Assembly: GCA_963749905.1 (NCBI GenBank)
Contig: CAVVOF010000006.1
Location: 248,001-312,000, forward strand
Origin: UBA10649 sp963749905
GTDB lineage: Bacteria > Actinomycetota > Actinomycetes > S36-B12
Direction of reading: 5' to 3'
Length of the DNA: 64,000 nt
Numbering within the stretch: the stretch's first letter is position 1; each line of letters opens with the position of its first letter. Both the position numbers and the translations under genes were made by a program. The notes beneath the pieces are model-generated. The model ran no database searches and was not told the origin of the DNA. It saw nothing but the letters and a program-made list of their open reading frames with translations. This document shows positions 52,518 to 61,467 of the stretch, one piece after another.

Positions 52518-53543
52518 CTACCCGAAGAAGGACTTGGCCTCCTCGTAGCGCGCCATCGGCACGGTCTTCAGGACGCCGGTGGCCTCCTGCAGCGGGATGC
52601 GGACGATGTCGGTGCCCTGCAGCGCGACCATCGTGCCCCAGGCCTCGTCCTTGACGGCCTCGATCGCGTTGAGCCCGAAGCGGGTCGCCATGACGCGGTC
52701 GAACGCGGTGGGCGAGCCGCCGCGCTGGATGTGGCCGAGCACCGTGGTGCGGGCCTCGTGGCCGGTGCGCTCCTCGACCTGCTGCGCGAGCCACTCGCCG
52801 ATGCCGGAGAGCTTGACGTGGCCGAACGAGTCCAGGGACGCGTCCTTGGTGACGAGCGTGCCGCCCTTGGGCAGCGCACCCTCCGCCACGACGATGATCG
52901 GCGCGTAGGACGCCTTGAAGCGGGACTCGACCCAGCCGACGACCTCGTCGAGGTCGAACTCGACCTCCGGGATGAGGATGACGTTGGCGCCACCGGCCAT
53001 GCCCGAGTGCAGCGCGATCCAGCCCGCATGCCGGCCCATGACCTCGCAGATCAGGATGCGATGGTGCGACTCGGCGGTCGTGTGCAGCCGGTCGATGGCC
53101 TCGGTGGCGATGCTCACCGCGGTGTCGAAGCCGAAGGTGTAGTCGGTGCCGCTCAGGTCGTTGTCGATGGTCTTCGGGACGCCGATGACGTGGAAGCCGT
53201 GCTCGGTCAGCGTCGTGGCGACGCCGAGGGTGTCCTCGCCGCCGATCGCGATGAGCGCGTCGATGCCCAGCTTGGTGAGGTTCTCCTCGGTGCGCTCGAT
53301 GCCACCCTCGATCTTCACCAGGTTGGTGCGGGAGCTGCCGAGGATCGTGCCGCCGCGGGGCAGGATGCCGCGCACCTGCGGGATGCCGAGCTCCATGGTC
53401 AGGCCCTCGAGCGGACCCTTCCAGCCATCGCGGAAGCCCACGAACTCGTAGCCGTACTCCTGGACTCCTCGGCGGACGATGCCGCGGATCACGGCATTGA
53501 GGCCGGGGCAGTCCCCGCCACCAGTGAGAACGCCAACGCGCAT
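52518..53543 (-). CDS. pfkA: 6-phosphofructokinase, PPi-type active-site residues
   Basis: A 341-residue phosphofructokinase. The glycine-rich start is VGVLTGGGDCPGLNAVIRG. The phosphoryl-donor site reads GGEDT at 101-105 (Asp104) and VPKTIDND (Lys124). In this family Gly104 and Gly124 mark ATP use, while Asp104 with Lys124 is the signature of pyrophosphate-dependent enzymes, so PPi is the predicted donor. Fructose-6-P binding MGRHAGWIAL and GHIQRGGSPTAFDR are intact. It stands 20 nt upstream of the DAHP synthase gene on the same strand. Confidence 0.93.
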   Translation of the reverse strand: MRVGVLTGGGDCPGLNAVIRGIVRRGVQEYGYEFVGFRDGWKGPLEGLTMELGIPQVRGILPRGGTILGSSRTNLVKIEGGIERTEENLTKLGIDALIAIGGEDTLGVATTLTEHGFHVIGVPKTIDNDLSGTDYTFGFDTAVSIATEAIDRLHTTAESHHRILICEVMGRHAGWIALHSGMAGGANVILIPEVEFDLDEVVGWVESRFKASYAPIIVVAEGALPKGGTLVTKDASLDSFGHVKLSGIGEWLAQQVEERTGHEARTTVLGHIQRGGSPTAFDRVMATRFGLNAIEAVKDEAWGTMVALQGTDIVRIPLQEATGVLKTVPMARYEEAKSFFG

Positions 53544-53655
53544 GGGTCAGGCACCTTTCGTCAGTCGCCCCGTGGGTGGGGGACGGTCTCCGCAGCCGGA
53601 CCGGTTCGCCCGACGAAGACCAGCCTAGCCCTGCCTGCAAGCGCTGTCATGCGCC

Positions 53656-53661
53656 TAGGGT
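53656..53661 (+). promoter_or_regulatory. Leaderless promoter -10 box for glpK (TAGGGT)
   Basis: TAGGGT lies 6 nt before the ATG at 53668 in the pfkA-glpK divergent region (53544-53667). Confidence 0.5.
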
Positions 53662-53667
53662 TGCGCC

Positions 53668-55149
53668 ATGCCTCGCATCCTCACCATCGACGCCGGCACC
53701 ACCGGGATCACCGCACTGATCGTCGACGAGCACGCCCAGGTGCTGGCCCGCGGCTACCGGGAGTTCCCCCAGCACTTCCCCGACGACGGCTGGGTCGAGC
53801 ACGACCTCGGGGAGATGTGGCAGGCCACTCTCGCCGCCGTCGCCGCCGCCCTCGAGGCGAACGGCGGATCCGCGGACCTCGTCGCCGTCGGCATCACCAA
53901 CCAGCGCGAGACGGTGTGCCTGTGGGATCGGGAGACCCTCGGCGCCCCGCGCCGGGCCATCGTGTGGCAGGACCGGCGCACCGCGGCCATCTGCCAGTCC
54001 TTCCGCGACGACGGTCACGAGGCGCACATCGCCGACCGCACCGGGCTGCGGCTGGATCCCTACTTCTCCGCGACGAAGCTGACCTGGATCCGCCACCACG
54101 ACCCGCAGTCCTGGAGCGGGGTCGAATCCGGCCGCACCGCCGTCGGCACCGTCGACTCCTACCTGATCGCGCGGATGTCCCGCGGCCTGTACCACGTCAC
54201 CGACGGAACCAACGCGTCCCGGACGCTGCTGTACGACCTCGACTCGGGCGCGTGGAGCGACCGGCTGGCCACCCTCTTCGGCGTGCCGCTGTCGGCGCTT
54301 CCCGAGATCGTGCCGTCCTACGGCCGGCTGGCGCGCACCGACCCGGATGCCTTCCTCGGGCTCGACCTGCCCATCACCGGCATCGCCGGGGACCAGCAGG
54401 CCGCGCTCGTCGGCCAGGCCGGCTTCCACGCCGGCGACGCCAAGTGCACCTACGGCACCGGGTCGTTCCTCCTCGTGCACACAGGCGAGCAGATCCGCCG
54501 CTCGCAGCACGGGCTGCTGACGACCGTCGCCCTCGCCCACCCCGACGGACGCCGTGACTTCGCCCTCGAGGGTGCGGTGTTCGTCACCGGCTCCGCCGTC
54601 CAGTGGCTGCGCGATGGACTGGGGATCATCGACTCGGCGCCCGAGGTCGAGGCGCTCGCCGCCAGCGTGCCGGACTCGGGCGGGGTGGTCTTCGTCCCCG
54701 CGCTGACCGGGCTCGGCGCCCCGGAGTGGGATCCGGACGCCCGCGGCCTGATCATCGGCATCACTCGCGGCACCACCCGCGCCCACCTGGCCCGGGCCAC
54801 GCTCGACGCGATCGCGTTCCAGGTGCGCGACGTCGTCGACCTGATGGCCGACGAAGGGCACGTGGACCTGACCCGGCTCGCCATCGACGGCGGCGCCGCC
54901 GCCAACGACCTGCTCTGCCAGCTGCAGGCGGATGCGATCGGCCTGCTCGTCGACCGGTCCGCGGAGCTGCAGACCACGGGACTGGGCGCCGCGTTCCTGG
55001 CCGGCCTAGGTGCCGGGGTGTGGGCCTCCCCCGACGACCTGGCCGCGACCCGACGGTCGTCGGGCACCTTCACCCCCGGCGAGTACGACCCCGAGCCGCA
55101 CCGACGGTGGCGGGAGGCAGTCCGGCGAAGCCTGCACTGGACCGGTTGA
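53668..55149 (+). CDS. glpK: Glycerol kinase
   Basis: A 493-residue FGGY kinase. Glycerol-kinase blocks are LTIDAGTTGITALIVD, VGITNQRETV, WQDRRTA, VGTVDSYLI, GIAGDQQAALVGQ, KCTYGTGSFLLVHTG, and PALTGLGAPEWDP. It phosphorylates glycerol to glycerol-3-phosphate with ATP. No facilitator or glycerol-3-P dehydrogenase gene is adjacent, so regulation is not evident. Motifs are complete. Confidence 0.93.
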   Translation: MPRILTIDAGTTGITALIVDEHAQVLARGYREFPQHFPDDGWVEHDLGEMWQATLAAVAAALEANGGSADLVAVGITNQRETVCLWDRETLGAPRRAIVWQDRRTAAICQSFRDDGHEAHIADRTGLRLDPYFSATKLTWIRHHDPQSWSGVESGRTAVGTVDSYLIARMSRGLYHVTDGTNASRTLLYDLDSGAWSDRLATLFGVPLSALPEIVPSYGRLARTDPDAFLGLDLPITGIAGDQQAALVGQAGFHAGDAKCTYGTGSFLLVHTGEQIRRSQHGLLTTVALAHPDGRRDFALEGAVFVTGSAVQWLRDGLGIIDSAPEVEALAASVPDSGGVVFVPALTGLGAPEWDPDARGLIIGITRGTTRAHLARATLDAIAFQVRDVVDLMADEGHVDLTRLAIDGGAAANDLLCQLQADAIGLLVDRSAELQTTGLGAAFLAGLGAGVWASPDDLAATRRSSGTFTPGEYDPEPHRRWREAVRRSLHWTG

Positions 55150-55152
55150 GAG

Positions 55153-55779
55153 GTGCTCCCGCGCACGCGGTCGCTTTGGCAGATGCAGGACCGACACCCA
55201 GGTGACCGGCAGCGCCTGTTCGCCGCTGTCGCGGCGGCCTTCCCTGCGGATCAGGTGCTCTACGCCGGCTCCTTCGTCGACGTCGCCGCCTCGTTCGCCT
55301 GGCCTTCCGTGACGTATGTCGACGTCGACGCGCGAGCCGAGCGGTTCTTCGCCGACCAGTCCGGCGTCGAGGGGCTGATCGCCGCACACGCGGCCGATGG
55401 CTCGGGCCGAGAGGTGCGTTTCCTCCGAGGCGACTACAGCGTCGGCCTCCCGCTGGAGCCCGAAACCTTCGACCTGCTCATCTCCCTGTACGCAGGCTTC
55501 GTGTCGGAACACTGCACCCGGTATCTGCGCGTCGGAGGGCACCTGCTCGTCAACTCAAGCCACGGCGACGCCGCGATGGCGTCCATCGACCCGCGCTACA
55601 GACTGGTCGCCGTCGTCATGTCCCGCTCCAGTGAATACGCGGTGAGCACCCGCGAACTCGGCTCGTACCTCGTACCGAAGAGCCCCGAGCCGGTCACCCG
55701 GGAGCGACTGCACGACACCGGACGCGGCATCGCCTATACGCGTTCGCCGTTCGCCTACGTCTTCGAGAGGTCGGGGTGA
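55153..55779 (+). CDS. Methyltransferase-fold hypothetical protein
   Basis: A 208-residue protein with a Rossmann-like core: VLYAGSFVDVAASFAW, TYVDVDARAERFFADQ (acidic residue after beta-2), FLRGDYSVGLPLEPETFDLLISLYAGFVSEHCTRYL and GGHLLVNSSHGD. This looks like a SAM methyltransferase without a strict GxGxG motif, so activity is uncertain. The GTG at 55153 begins 3 nt after glpK; an in-frame ATG at 55183 is an alternative. Confidence 0.6.
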   Translation: MLPRTRSLWQMQDRHPGDRQRLFAAVAAAFPADQVLYAGSFVDVAASFAWPSVTYVDVDARAERFFADQSGVEGLIAAHAADGSGREVRFLRGDYSVGLPLEPETFDLLISLYAGFVSEHCTRYLRVGGHLLVNSSHGDAAMASIDPRYRLVAVVMSRSSEYAVSTRELGSYLVPKSPEPVTRERLHDTGRGIAYTRSPFAYVFERSG

Positions 55780-55797
55780 CCAGCACCCTCGCGACCG

Positions 55798-56526
55798 TCA
55801 GTCCTGGCCTCGCGGCGCGACCGTCGCCCGGGCGTCGGCCGGCGACCCCTCGGCGATCAGTTCCTTGGCCCGGGTCGCGTACATGTCGACGTACTCCTGG
55901 CCGGACAGCGACATCAGCTCGTACATGATCTCGTCGGTCGCGGACCGCAGCACGAAGCGATCGTTCTCCAGGCCCTCGTAGCGGGAGAAGTCGAGGGGAC
56001 GGCCGATCCGCACGCCGACGCGCATGAGCCGCGGCCGGATCTTGCCGGGGGGCTGGATCTCGTAGGTGTTGACCATCGCCACCGGGATGACCGGGACGTG
56101 CGCCTCCATGGCCATCCGGGCGACGCCCGTCTTGCCGCGGTAGAGCGTCCCGTTCGGTGAGCGGGTGCCCTCCGGGTAGATCCCGAGGAGGCGACCCTCG
56201 CTCAGGATGCGCTGACCGGTGCGGATGGCCGCCTCCGAGGCACGTCCCCCGGACCGGTCGACCGGCACCTGCCCCACGCCGGCGAAGAAGGCCTTGGTGA
56301 AGAAGCCCTTGATCCCACTTCCGGTGAAGTAGTCGCTCTTCGCGAGGAAGGTGATGGGCCGGGATTCCACGAGCGGCAGGAAGAAGGAGTCCGAGAAGGA
56401 CAGGTGGTTGCTGGCCAGGATCGCCGCACCCTTGCCGGGGATGTTGTCCCCGCCCTCCACCCAGGGGCGGAAGAGGACGCGCAGCCACGGACCGACGACA
56501 ATGGTCTTGAGGATCCAGTAGAGCAC
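55798..56526 (-). CDS. 1-acyl-sn-glycerol-3-phosphate acyltransferase (PlsC-like)
   Basis: A 242-residue membrane-associated PlsC-type enzyme. Motif I is SNHLSFSDS (H-x4-D), motif III is YPEGTRSPNG, with VPVIPVAMVNT and GKIRPRLMRVG following. It acylates lysophosphatidate in phospholipid synthesis. The GTG at 56526 follows GGGAGAT; the longer upstream frame is antisense to the hydrolase gene and not coding. It is divergent from the esterase gene. Confidence 0.9.
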   Translation of the reverse strand: MLYWILKTIVVGPWLRVLFRPWVEGGDNIPGKGAAILASNHLSFSDSFFLPLVESRPITFLAKSDYFTGSGIKGFFTKAFFAGVGQVPVDRSGGRASEAAIRTGQRILSEGRLLGIYPEGTRSPNGTLYRGKTGVARMAMEAHVPVIPVAMVNTYEIQPPGKIRPRLMRVGVRIGRPLDFSRYEGLENDRFVLRSATDEIMYELMSLSGQEYVDMYATRAKELIAEGSPADARATVAPRGQD

Positions 56527-56586
56527 CGAGCCATCTCCCTTCCGATGGCAGACTAGTGGGCCTACCGGTCGAGAAGAGGAACCCCG

Positions 56587-57336
56587 ATGCAGATTGTCCC
56601 CGGAGCCGAGCCCTGGTCGGCCGACGGCAACGACATTGGGGTGCTCGTGCTCCACGGCTTCACCGGATCGCCCGCCGCCACGCGGCCGTGGGGCGAGCGG
56701 CTCGCCGCGGAGGGGTGGACGGTGCGAGTGCCGCTCATGCCGGGGCACGGGCTGCCACGGTGGCAGGACGCCAACGCCACGACGTGGCACGACTGGTACG
56801 GCGAGGTCGAGCGGAACTTCCTGGAGCTGCGCGCCCGCTGCCGCGCCGTGTTCACCATGGGACTGTCGGTCGGCGGCGCGATGTCGCTCCGGCTGGCCCA
56901 GGAGCACCACGACGACGTCACCGGACTGGTGCTCGTCAACCCGGCGGTGCTCAGTGAGAACAAGCTGATGCCCCTGCTGCCGATCCTGTCCCGTGTGCTC
57001 GACGGCTTCCCCGCCGCAACCAATGACATCGCCAAGCCGGGTCAGGATGAGATCGCCTATCCGCGCATGCCCCTCAAGGCGCTGCGCTCCCTCACCGAGT
57101 TCTGGGGACTCGTTCGCAACGACCTGCCCAGGGTCGACCAGCCGCTGCTGCTGCTCAACAGCGCCCAGGACCACCTCATCGAGACGTCGAGCTCGGACTA
57201 CGTCATGGAGCACGTCTCGTCGCCCGACAAGGTGCGGGTCGTGCTGCCCGACTCGTATCACGTGGCGACGCTGGACTACGACGCCGAGGTGATCTTCTCC
57301 GACAGCATCGAGTTCGTCCGCCGACTGACCGCGTGA
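56587..57336 (+). CDS. Alpha/beta hydrolase (carboxylesterase/monoacylglycerol lipase-like)
   Basis: A 249-residue Est30-like hydrolase. The oxyanion region is VLVLHGFTGSPA, the nucleophile Ser is in TMGLSVGGAMSLRLA, the Asp in LLLNSAQDHLIE, and the His in LPDSYHVATLDYD. It acts on short-chain esters or monoacylglycerols; the physiological substrate is unknown. A GAGGA site precedes the ATG. Confidence 0.88.
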   Translation: MQIVPGAEPWSADGNDIGVLVLHGFTGSPAATRPWGERLAAEGWTVRVPLMPGHGLPRWQDANATTWHDWYGEVERNFLELRARCRAVFTMGLSVGGAMSLRLAQEHHDDVTGLVLVNPAVLSENKLMPLLPILSRVLDGFPAATNDIAKPGQDEIAYPRMPLKALRSLTEFWGLVRNDLPRVDQPLLLLNSAQDHLIETSSSDYVMEHVSSPDKVRVVLPDSYHVATLDYDAEVIFSDSIEFVRRLTA

Positions 57337-57367
57337 CCCGTCGACCGACCCATCATCAGAGGACACC

Positions 57368-57793
57368 GTGACCGACCGACCGTCCGAGCTGCCGGAGCAC
57401 GAGCAGCGGGCCTGGGAGTCGATCGTCGCCGACCTCAGCGGTCAGATCGACCTCGGCCCGCAGTTCCCGAAGGAGCGCTCGCTGCCGCCGCTGGCGGCGA
57501 CGGGTGACCATCCGGATCCGCTCGCGGAGCCGGAGGAGATCGAGGATGCCGAGGACGAGGGGTACGAGCCGCCGCATCCCCCGCCACTCCCGCGACCGGC
57601 GGACACCGTCGGCCGGTTCGCGTGGGCGGCCGTGCTCGGCGGCCCAGTGCTCGTCGTCGCGACGAACGTCCTGGGCTGGGAGTCCTGGCTGTCCGGTTTC
57701 GGGGTCGCCGCGACCATCGGAGGCTTCGTGGCGCTCATCGCGCGGATGAAGGATCGTGACCCGGACGACACTGGAAACGGCGCCGTCGTCTAG
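57368..57793 (+). CDS. Hypothetical acidic protein with two membrane helices
   Basis: A 141-residue protein. The N-terminal two-thirds is acidic and Pro-rich (EEIEDAEDEGYEPPHPPPLP), and two helices follow (WAAVLGGPVLVVATNVLGW and GFGVAATIGGFVALIAR), placing the acidic part in the cytoplasm or outside. No named family is certain, although similar small genes sit beside glucokinase genes in actinobacteria. The GTG at 57368 follows AGAGGACACC. Confidence 0.65.
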   Translation: MTDRPSELPEHEQRAWESIVADLSGQIDLGPQFPKERSLPPLAATGDHPDPLAEPEEIEDAEDEGYEPPHPPPLPRPADTVGRFAWAAVLGGPVLVVATNVLGWESWLSGFGVAATIGGFVALIARMKDRDPDDTGNGAVV

Positions 57794-57804
57794 GCGAGCC
57801 GACG

Positions 57805-58752
57805 CTAGCGGCGCCGTGCGAGATCGGCCGCGCCGACGAGGCCGGCGCGATTGGTGAGCTCGGCGACCTTGACCAGCGGTGCCGGCCGGTTCTGCTGGCC
57901 GATGAGCTTGTCGGCCAGGGTCTGGCGGGCGCTGGCGAGCAGCAGGTCGCCCGCGTCAGACACGCCCCCGCCGACCACGAACACCTCGGGATCGAGGACG
58001 GCCGCGAGGTCGGCCATGCCGCGGCCGAGCCACGTGCCGACGACGGTGAACGCCTCGGTCGCGACCGGGTCACCCGCCCGAGCGGCCTCGGTGATGTGCA
58101 CCCCCTGGACGCCCTCGGGCGTCCCGTCGCCGAGCGCGAGCAGGGCGCTCGCCTCCGAGCGCCGGTCGGCGGCCAGCAGGCGGGCCTCGCGGACGAGCGC
58201 GTTGCCGCTCGCGTACTGCTCGAGGCAGCCGTTGCGCCCGCAGCCGCAGGGCCGCCCGTCCGGAACCGCGTTGAGATGCCCGATCTCGCCGGCTGCCCCG
58301 TGTGCGCCGCGGAACAACCGGTCGTCGATCACGATGCCGCCGCCGATACCCGTGCCGACGGTCAGCAGCACCAGGTCACCGGTGCCGCGGCCGGCACCGA
58401 ACCGGTACTCGCCCCAGGCGGCGATGTTGCCGTCGTTCTCCACGACGACGGGCAGCCCGGTCGCGCCCTCCAGGAGTGCGCGCACCGGCACCTGGGACCA
58501 CCGGAGGTTCGGCGCGAAGTAGACGCGCGATCGGTCCGCGTCGACCAGGCCGGCCACGCCGACCCCGACGCCGGCAAGCTCGCCATCCGTTCCCTCGGCG
58601 AGTTCGCGGACCACCTCGGCGACGACGTCGAGTACGTCCTCGGCGTCGTGCTTGGGGGTCGCTCGACGGGCCGTCGCGACGATCTCACCTTCGTCCGTGA
58701 CCGTGCCCGCCAGGATCTTGGTGCCGCCGATGTCCACGCCGATGCTCAACAC
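57805..58752 (-). CDS. glkA: ROK family glucokinase
   Basis: A 315-residue ROK kinase. The ATP-binding start is IGVDIGGTKILAG, the catalytic/glucose region VENDGNIAAWGEYRFG, the His/zinc site GEIGHLNAV and CGCGRNGCLEQYASG, the ROK zinc-finger. It phosphorylates glucose and, in actinobacteria, can mediate carbon catabolite repression. The GTG at 58752 opens VLSIGVD; upstream codons in the same frame are unlikely. It converges with the hypothetical gene at 57793. Confidence 0.93.
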   Translation of the reverse strand: MLSIGVDIGGTKILAGTVTDEGEIVATARRATPKHDAEDVLDVVAEVVRELAEGTDGELAGVGVGVAGLVDADRSRVYFAPNLRWSQVPVRALLEGATGLPVVVENDGNIAAWGEYRFGAGRGTGDLVLLTVGTGIGGGIVIDDRLFRGAHGAAGEIGHLNAVPDGRPCGCGRNGCLEQYASGNALVREARLLAADRRSEASALLALGDGTPEGVQGVHITEAARAGDPVATEAFTVVGTWLGRGMADLAAVLDPEVFVVGGGVSDAGDLLLASARQTLADKLIGQQNRPAPLVKVAELTNRAGLVGAADLARRR

Positions 58753-58774
58753 GCCGTCCAGCGTAGTCAGCCGC

Positions 58775-59161
58775 CTATGCCCCCGGGTCCGCATCCGATA
58801 TCGGGATCCAGGTGATCTCCGATGACCGCATCGCCGCGTCGTCCGGTGCCGGACCGGGACCTGGTTCCGGCGCCGGCTGCTGGGACTGCACGAGGACGAT
58901 GCCCCGGCACACGACGCACTGGGGATGCTCAGCCGGGTTCGCGTGCTCCGCGTGCGGCGCCATCACGGTCGACGTCGCCCAGTCGACGATGCGGGCGGCG
59001 CCGGCGAGCAGCAGCCCCCAGTCCACCGCTGCGGCCGCGCTGTCGTCACTCGAGGTCTCGGCAGTGGGCTCCCCCGACGGCTCGACGTGCTCGCCCGACG
59101 GCTCGACGGGCTCGCCTTCGTTGTCGCCGGAGTACCACCACGGCTGTCGGTCCGGGCTCAT
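58775..59161 (-). CDS. Hypothetical acidic protein, third gene of the SRPBCC-ArsA operon
   Basis: A 128-residue protein rich in Glu, Ser, Pro (GEPVEPSGEHVEPSGEP) with a helix-like VDWGLLLAGAARIVDW segment and a CVVCRG pair of cysteines. No family is recognised. The ATG at 59161 overlaps the stop of the ArsA-like gene (ATGA), so it is translationally coupled. It may be a small partner of that ATPase. Confidence 0.65.
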   Translation of the reverse strand: MSPDRQPWWYSGDNEGEPVEPSGEHVEPSGEPTAETSSDDSAAAAVDWGLLLAGAARIVDWATSTVMAPHAEHANPAEHPQCVVCRGIVLVQSQQPAPEPGPGPAPDDAAMRSSEITWIPISDADPGA

Positions 59162-60196
59162 GCGACCACGCTCCCGCCCATCCACAGTCCCGCGTTCGGC
59201 TGGAACTCCAGCCGCAGCCGATCGCCCAGTCGGGTGCCTCCAACCGGATGGCAGCGACGCAGCACCGGAGGCAGGTCCAGCCAGCGGTAGGCCCCGTCGA
59301 ACTCGACGACCAGCCGCTCGCCGGTGACGCCGACCCGAGCCGCGGCGCGGGCCGCCGGGGCCAAGGACAGGTCCAGCACGAACCGCTCGTCCTCCGCTGC
59401 GACGGCCAGGGCCGCTTCGTCGAGGACGCGCACCGGCCCGAGCGGCCCGAGCACGGATCGGCCCTTCGGGACCGGCCGCAGGCGTGACGTCGACCGCCAC
59501 ACCGCGACGCCGTCGGCCGCATCGATGATGCGCTCGAGCGAGGCCTGCGCCTGAGCTCGATCCGACCCCGGATCGGACTTGCGCGGGAACCGGTTCACGA
59601 TGACGCCATCCACACCGACGCCCAGGGTGGAGAACAACGCCAGCGCGCGTCCGGCGGCGGCCTCGCCCACGGCGCTGGGGGGCACGACCAACCGCAGCGT
59701 CGCGTCGGGTGATCGCAGCAGGCCGACCGAGCCGGACCAGGGTTCGCCGGGCGTCCGAGAGGGCGTCGAAGGCCACGTCGTCGCCGTCCGCGGTTCGCCA
59801 CATCGCCAGTCCCGGCGACAAGGCGGCGTCGAGCAGCCGCTCGAGGATGCCGGGCAGCTGGACGAGGGCACGCGCATGCTCGATCGGTCCGGCGTCGATG
59901 ACGACGGCGTCCACCTCGGCCTCCAGCGCGGTCGCGCGCAGCAGGGTCGACAGGTGTCCGAGTCCCGGGAGTCCGAGCCACGCCTCGACCGGCAGGCCCT
60001 CCGCGCCGAGCGCGCTCATCACCTTGCCGACGGACCCCGTGATCGCCTCGACGGCCTCGGGCACGACGGCGGCCCGACCCGCCCCATCCACGAGTGCCGC
60101 GGACAGACCCTCGTCCTGGAGGGCCTGCACGGTGGCCTCGGCCAGTGTCGACGTGCCGGCTCCGCCTGGACCGGTCAGCAGGATCAGCCGGTTCAC
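59158..60196 (-). pseudogene. ArsA/GET3-like P-loop ATPase with degenerate P-loop, frameshifted
   Basis: The N-terminus ILLTGPGGAGTSTLAEA is P-loop-like, but the signature Lys residues of the ArsA deviant Walker A (GKGGVGK[ST]) are Pro and Thr. Later blocks VDAVVIDAGPIEHARALVQLP and GVDGVIVNRFPRKSDP fit the ArsA/anion-transporting ATPase family. A +1 near 59728-59731 (CTCG context) splits the gene; repair gives ~345 residues. The start GTG at 60196 overlaps the SRPBCC stop and its own stop overlaps the next ATG. Confidence 0.75.
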
Positions 60197-60646
60197 GCCG
60201 ATCCCGCGATCGTCTCCACCCGCTTCTTCAGGCCCTTCAGGGCGGTGTCGACGATCACCTTCTCCGCCTTCCGCTTGATCATGCCGATCATCGGGATCTT
60301 CACGTCGACCGCGAGCTTGTAGTTCACCGTCGTCGTGCCGTTGCCGTTGTCGGTCAGGACGTAGGAGCCGTCCATCGCGGTGAGCATGTCGCCCTTGGTC
60401 AGCGTCCACGTCACCTGACTCGTCGCCGTTCCAGTCGTACTCGAGCTCGTAGGTGTCCTTGATCGCCCCTGAGCTGAGCTGGAAGCGCGCATCGGCCGGC
60501 AGGTTGTCCTCCTCGTAGACCGCCAGCACCACGACGGACGTGATGCCGTCGCTCCACTCCGGGTAGCTGGGCAGGTCCGCGATCACCGACATCACCCGGG
60601 CGGGTGCCGCGTTGATGACGATGCTGGATTCGGTGGTGTCAGCCAT
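60193..60646 (-). pseudogene. SRPBCC family protein, frameshifted
   Basis: A ~150-residue START-like lipid/polyketide-cyclase fold protein. The N-terminal half (SSIVINAAPARVMSVIADLPSYPEWSDGI, FQLSSGAIKDTYELEYDW) and C-terminal half (VTWTLTKGDMLTAMDGSY, VNYKLAVDVKIPMIGMIKRKAEKVIV) lie in adjacent frames, joined by one extra base near 60415-60421. It starts a translationally coupled set with the ArsA-like ATPase and the acidic protein. The ligand is unknown. Confidence 0.8.
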
Positions 60647-60685
60647 GGCTGAAGGCTACCCGCCCGGACCCTGGGCCGCCCGGCA

Positions 60686-61465
60686 TCACAGGTCGAGGAC
60701 GAAGGGCCGGCCGGTGGCGGCGAAGTGACCGACGTTCATGCACTCGGTGCGCCCGATGCGCGCGCGTGCCGCCAGGGGCTGGTGGATGTGGCCGAACAGG
60801 TGGTAGCGCGGCTGCTCTGTTCGTACGTAGTCGGCCAGCGCCTCGCTGCCGACCTCGAACCGGCGCGCGACGGTGTCGTAGACCAGCTCGGGGAGAGCCG
60901 GTGGCAGATGGCTGAAGAGCACGTCGACCGGCCCGAGGCGGCCGACCTTCTCGGCGAAGTCCTCGGGCGAGATCTCGAACGGGGTGCGCATCGGGCTGAG
61001 CAGCCCGCCGCCCACGAACCCGCAGCGCAGGCCGCCGATCTCCACCACCTCGCCGTCGAGCACGCGGTGCCCGTCGCGCAGGTAGTCGGGCCACAGGGCG
61101 GGAATGTCCACGTTGCCGTAGGTCAGCAGCGCCGGCGCCGGCATGGCGTCGAACAACTCCTCGTACTGCGCCCGGACCATGGCCTTCATCACCGGCCAGC
61201 GCTCCCCCTGCTCCTCGATGCCGAGTCCGGACCACGCGGCGGCGCTGAGCTCGCGCGCCTCGTCGTACCGTCCGGCCGTGCGCAGCTCGATATACCTGCG
61301 CGCGTGGTCCTCGCCGAACAGGTCGGCGAAGATCCCGCGAGACGGGCGGTCGTAGTCGAGGAAGAGGATCAGGTCGCCGAGGCAGACGAAGACGTCCGCT
61401 CCGTCGGCGGCCGACGCGAGTTCCGCAGCGGCGCCGTGCACGTCGCTGACCACATGGACGCGCAC
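60686..61465 (-). CDS. Metallophosphoesterase
   Basis: A 259-residue calcineurin-like phosphoesterase. Metal motifs are VVSDVHG (D-x-H), CLGDLI (GD), LTYGNVD (GN), LFSHLPP (H) and LFGHIHQP (GHxH). It hydrolyses phosphoesters; the substrate is unknown. The GTG at 61465 (VRVHVVSDVHG) is the closest start to the first motif and lies 2 nt after the stop of the SRPBCC gene upstream. The two are probably co-transcribed. Confidence 0.88.
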   Translation of the reverse strand: MRVHVVSDVHGAAAELASAADGADVFVCLGDLILFLDYDRPSRGIFADLFGEDHARRYIELRTAGRYDEARELSAAAWSGLGIEEQGERWPVMKAMVRAQYEELFDAMPAPALLTYGNVDIPALWPDYLRDGHRVLDGEVVEIGGLRCGFVGGGLLSPMRTPFEISPEDFAEKVGRLGPVDVLFSHLPPALPELVYDTVARRFEVGSEALADYVRTEQPRYHLFGHIHQPLAARARIGRTECMNVGHFAATGRPFVLDL

Positions 61466-61467
61466 CC

